Of a stretch of 12,924 nucleotides of DNA, positions 9,101-12,924 are shown in pieces. The notes under the pieces were generated by a model. That model searched no databases, was not told the DNA's origin, and saw nothing but the letters and a program-made list of their open reading frames with translations. Numbering within the stretch: the stretch's first letter is position 1; each line of letters starts with the position of its first letter. Both the position numbers and the translations under genes were made by a program. This stretch comes from Smittium culicis (Eukaryota > Kickxellomycota > Harpellomycetes > Harpellales > Legeriomycetaceae): NCBI GenBank assembly GCA_001970855.1, contig LSSN01000644.1, positions 1 to 12,924 on the forward strand. Reading direction: 5' to 3'.

Positions 9101-10596
9101 GTATAATAATTTTTATCTAAAATAAATTATAAATAAGATAAAACCATATAACCATTTTATAAATATAATCTCATAAATAAGGTTCAATTATAAGTGAAAT
9201 TAATTTCAGTAGAAAGATGTATGGTTCTTTAGCTAATAAAAGGTTGATTGAAAATATTTTAGATATTTAGAAATTTCTCATAAGCGATTCAAAAATATGT
9301 ATAAGGCCACACCCAATATTTAAAATATTTACAATTTCTATACATTTATTACAAATTATAATATTGAATAGATTTAAAACTACTAAAAATTTAGTTTTAT
9401 ATTATAAATTTTAAAACATTTATTAAATAATAGTAGATGAAACTTTAAAAAAGTTTAAAAGCAATGATAAAACATCAAATTATAAAAACCAGTTTATTTT
9501 AGAATCTTTTTTCTTTTTTCAACTCAAGTAAATATTCAATATTTAATTATTGTAATTTAACTTTACTTTTCGAATAAATATTTAATCTCTTTGTAATACA
9601 TTAGATTAAAAAACAATTGTTAAAATAAAGTATATTTAATTATTAATTCTACATATATATTTTAGAATAACTAATAAAATTTATAAATGATAATGTAAAA
9701 TATTTAGCAAAATTATTATTTTTAAAATAATACAGAATAATAATGATGATAATTTATAAAATTATAAGTAAATAAATGAAATTTAATGGATACATCCAAA
9801 TTATTAATCAATTTTAATAAAAATCGAAAAAAAATTTTAATATTTTTAAATGAAAAAATTTATCCTGTTACAAGAAATGTGTCAATATTTTTTAAAAAAA
9901 TAAAAAGATCAGATTTGAAAATTCAAAATTAAATTTAAATTTGAATATTGGTACAATAAAGAAAAATTTTTTTATTAATAGTATTTAATTCTTTTAAATT
10001 TTCACTAAAAATTATTAGCTTTAGAATAAAAATAATTGAACTTGAATTTTATCCGACAAAAATATTTTTTTACGCTTCTTATTGTTGGATTTTCATATCA
10101 AAATAAAAGATTTAACACTCTTTCAAGACTTTAAATACATGTTATTACATTTTATAAAAATTTAATTCCGAATTATCAGTTAAATTCTGAATTTATTAGA
10201 TCAAATATAGAAAATTTAATCTAGAATTCTTATGTTAAAATAATTTCTGTAGTAGAATTATTTAATTTTATTATATATACTTAAAATTATTGCAGAAAAT
10301 TTCAGAATGTATTTTTTGAGTGAATTGATTTAATGTTCAATCGATAATCTTTTTAATGTTAAATAGAATTATAACACTATTTCAATAATCCTAAAAATAA
10401 ATAATGGTCTGTATTTAATATATCTAAAATTCCAAAAATATTCTAAAAAAAACTATAATTTATGAAACTTATCTAATAAAATATACAAAATTTAAAATAA
10501 ATAATCCAATAATATTTTATAATCTTTAGATTAGGCAATTTAATAATTAGATTGAATCTTTATTTTTTTTAAAATTTAATTATTATTCATATTTTT

Positions 10597-10618
10597 AAAT
10601 GAATAAATGAATAAATGG
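10597..10618 (+). repeat. Short (ATGAATAA)n tandem repeat
   Basis: About two and a half copies of an eight-base unit, AAATGAAT followed by AAATGAAT and AAATGG. Minor simple-sequence feature with no gene nearby. Confidence 0.7.
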
Positions 10619-10930
10619 ATATTATTTTTAATCATAATCTAATACTAATTAAAAAATTAATAGATTATTTTCTATATTAAATTATAATATTTATAACACG
10701 ATATGTAGCATATAGAATTTATAAGATTTGCTCTCTTTTCAAAAAATTAAACTTGAGTTATAGCATTTTCAATAGAAAGAATAGTCACTCAATATTTTTT
10801 ATTTTAAAAAAGCTCCAATTAAAAAAAAAAGTTACTTTATAGTTTTTTCTAAATCAAAAGTTGATAGAGTAGATTTTAAATAAAAATTTATAGAATGGTA
10901 TTAGGGTTAAAAGTTTTTTTTAGGTTTGAG

Positions 10931-10960
10931 ATTATTATTATTATTATTATTATTATTATT
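10931..10960 (+). repeat. (ATT)10 microsatellite
   Basis: Ten perfect ATT copies, the longest pure trinucleotide run in the window. Some non-LTR retrotransposon clades end in such triplet tails, but I see no element body beside it, so simple slippage is the plainer reading. Confidence 0.95.
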
Positions 10961-11499
10961 TATGCACAATATCAATACTCGAAATAAATAAAAACAAGAA
11001 ATTATGTATTTATATTTAGAATCAATTAAACTTAGTAAAGAATCATAATATTAAAAAATTGAATAAATATAAGGACAGAATTTACTATAAATACTTTAGC
11101 TTGTCTCCAGAAATAATAAAATACTGCAAATTTAAATATAGTAATATCGATTAATAATGTTACTAGTTTCTTTAGCTCAAAGTTAAATATATAAATTATG
11201 ATTATATACAAATATATATTTTATAATCTAGTGAAACTCCAATTAACATATAATTTTTATTTAAAAATCGTCCATTTATATTTTGTTATAATTCAGTGTT
11301 ATTAAAAAATTAACTTACAAAAAATTTTACAGAGATGTTATTTAAACTATTCTTTTGATTATACTATATAATTATATAATTTCTATTTTATAATAATAAC
11401 AATTTAATTATAAAAAAATGCTGAACCAAATAATAATCAATAAATTTATTTTTAAAATATTATCAGTAAGAAAATAATATCGGCATCTGGTGTTACATA

Positions 11500-11514
11500 A
11501 ATTGATTTCCCCCT
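11500..11514 (+). repeat. Dispersed repeat pair B, member 2
   Basis: This is an identical copy of the 15-base motif at 2535-2549, 9 kb away in the same orientation. It follows a small GC-richer patch (CGGCATCTGGTG at 11481-11492). Confidence 0.35.
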
Positions 11515-12235
11515 CTTATTTTATAATCTTTCAATTCAAAAATATACAATATTCATAAAAACTCGGTTTATAAAATGCTATACTTAATCTAAAAATTTTC
11601 GTTTTCCTTTAATTTTTTATTTATTGGCAATATCAGTATACGTGAAATTTTGTTTTGAATAAAGGAATGCGATTATTCAGATCTATAAAAGCTATTATAA
11701 ATATATTGTTAAAAATTTTAAACGCTTTTATCGAATGTAAACCATCTTTAATTAATTAGCTAATCGAATTATATAAATGAAAAAAAAACTAAGGTTAATA
11801 ATGATTCTATAGTAAATATTCTAATATTTTTTAGAAAAAATTAAAAGATATATTAATTTTCGGTACACTTTCTATTATTTTATTCTATTGATTATGAATT
11901 ATTTAGCATATATATATATATAATATTTTAATTTACTGATACTATTCACAGTTATTTAGTCAGTTTTAAATCGGAAATTTGTTTTACCAGTAAGAAAGAT
12001 TACTGAGATTTGGAAACAATTTTTCTCAATAAAAGAGATAAATTTAATATATATATATGAAAGTGATCGCAATTTTGATTTATCATTTGTTTTAAAATTT
12101 TTATTGATAGGCTCCTGTAATAATTTTTTAATTGGATTATACTAAAGAAATACTAAAAATGCGATTTCAAATGTATATTTCACAAAGTTATTAAAAATAG
12201 TGATCGATAGCTAGTTCATTTAAAATAGATGGGAT

Positions 12236-12439
12236 TTAGATGAAATTTGAAATAGGAAAAATATATTTAGACACAGACAAAAAGAGCTGGAAAAAAAATA
12301 TAAAAGCCATAAATAGGATCGTTATCAACAAAGGCACCAAGATAATCGATAGTATAATGGTTTTCTGAGCGTCACGAAATTTTATTAAAATTAAATTCTC
12401 ATCCAAAAGACTTAAATTTATACTCACAGTATATAGTTT
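12236..12439 (-). other. Hydrophobic open frame with splice-like borders
   Basis: A minus-strand frame is open for 67 codons between stops (12442-12440 and 12238-12236) in a small composition island (20 of 60 G+C at 12301-12360). It has no ATG near the front; the first ATG falls well inside, at about residue 45. The middle is a long hydrophobic run (around ILSIILVPLLITILFMAF) that would span a membrane. Oddly, GTGAGT at 12427-12422 and a T-rich tract ending CCAG at 12287 look like an intron's donor and acceptor. They would remove 141 bp, a multiple of three, without a stop. So this may be an exon, an intron or neither. No family is recognised. Confidence 0.2.
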
Positions 12440-12503
12440 CTAATTGTATTCCATTATCATTGATTAGTTCGTATCTCTACTGCGAATTCTAGTAAATATA
12501 ATC

Positions 12504-12525
12504 CACACACACACACACATATATA
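12504..12525 (+). repeat. (CA)8(TA)3 microsatellite
   Basis: Eight CA copies run directly into three TA copies. This compound dinucleotide repeat is common in animal genomes and marks the left border of the GC-richer right end of the window. Confidence 0.95.
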
Positions 12526-12611
12526 ATTAAAACAGAAAAAAGTCATTAAAAAATCATAAAAAAAAATCTATTTTCTTTAATTAAAAATTTTGATTTTATT
12601 TCTACTCTTAG

Positions 12612-12839
12612 TATATCAAATTATCTAAACATAATGTTACCAAAAATAATGTTTCTTTTGAAAGAAAACATACTCAAGAAGTACCAAAAAACTTGGTTGC
12701 ACCAATAGTTCTTTGAATGAAAGGGAACACCAAAGAGAAAATTTCTCCAATTTTATGCAAGATACTTTTGAGGAACGAAAATTTTTTATTAAAATTTTCC
12801 TACACTTTAAATTTTAATATCGAGGTAAATTCCTACTAG
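12612..12839 (+). other. Possible gene remnant, strand uncertain
   Basis: Sampled lines rise to 32-33% G+C (12661-12780). On the plus strand one frame is open from 12612 to a TGA at 12714-12716. It then continues from an ATG at 12717 for 40 codons to a TAG at 12837-12839, so a single stop breaks about 75 codons. The minus strand is also nearly open across 12617-12790, with one stop, and its residues look just as protein-like. I cannot decide the strand and recognise no motif. It could be the edge of a gene or element that continues right of the window. Confidence 0.2.
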
Positions 12840-12924
12840 AGTATGCTATCAAACATTTTCAGTTAATTTTTATTAAAAAATAAAATCCTAAGGAAAAAAT
12901 TTCCTCTCACCCATTTTTTGCTTT

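Larger units (their letters stand above)
5000..12230. other. Very AT-rich gene-free stretch
   Basis: Over 7.2 kb I find no reading frame on either strand worth calling. Counted lines give 13% G+C (5281-5340), 13% (6901-6960), 13% (8461-8520), 10% (9721-9780) and 17% (10501-10560). Content is simple A/T-rich DNA with A runs (13 A's at 7851-7863, 12 at 9058-9069), short (TA)n tracts (about 7411-7423, 11908-11922, 12048-12058), three microsatellites listed separately and a few short dispersed repeats. No tRNA, rRNA or recognisable transposon end was seen. Confidence 0.7.

Noticed and set aside
9180..9200. GGTTCAA strings (also at 4193) as a possible tRNA B box
   Set aside because: The strings do not complete a B-box consensus, and no A box or cloverleaf could be found around them.
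1..12924. CRISPR array, prophage, bacterial operon or rRNA
   Set aside because: No regularly spaced repeats, no dense long reading frames and no ribosomal signature were seen on either strand. The repeat and element types are eukaryotic.

Overview
The window is a mostly non-coding stretch of a very AT-rich eukaryotic genome, probably an invertebrate. The evidence is tandem poly(A)-tailed repeats, TTAA-flanked miniature elements with piggyBac-type ends, microsatellites, splice-site-like signals, and no long open reading frame on either strand. I see no bacterial operon, ribosome-binding-site pattern, tRNA, rRNA or CRISPR array. The species cannot be named from the sequence. Hand counts of sample 60-base lines give about 10-17% G+C over much of the right two thirds. 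A few islands reach roughly 28-33%, and the extreme left end reaches 38-65%.

Layout. Bases 1-348 are a GC-rich segment ending in two tandem, near-identical poly(A)-tailed units, best read as the 3' end of a retroelement running in from the left edge. Bases 369-829 hold a broken minus-strand reading frame with two leucine-rich-repeat-like motifs and a weak F-box-like motif. Just beyond it, 871-1229 is a head-to-tail pair of small piggyBac-like elements sharing a central TTAA. Bases 1263-2139 are bounded by an inverted repeat with a perfect 16-bp core and may be another decayed element; an 11-G run lies inside it.

Bases 3227-4958 are the largest composition island. It carries a chain of open minus-strand segments broken by stops and frame changes, read here as a probable decayed gene of unknown family. 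Bases 5000-12230 are an AT sea with short dispersed repeat pairs and microsatellites, including a pure (ATT)10, and no gene I can support. Near the right end, two small islands (12236-12439 and 12612-12839) may be exon or gene remnants but are not convincing.

No set of genes here works together. The picture is an accessory or intergenic region that has collected small transposable elements and two decaying gene relics while drifting towards extreme AT content. All gene-relic calls rest on reading by eye and need a homology search.
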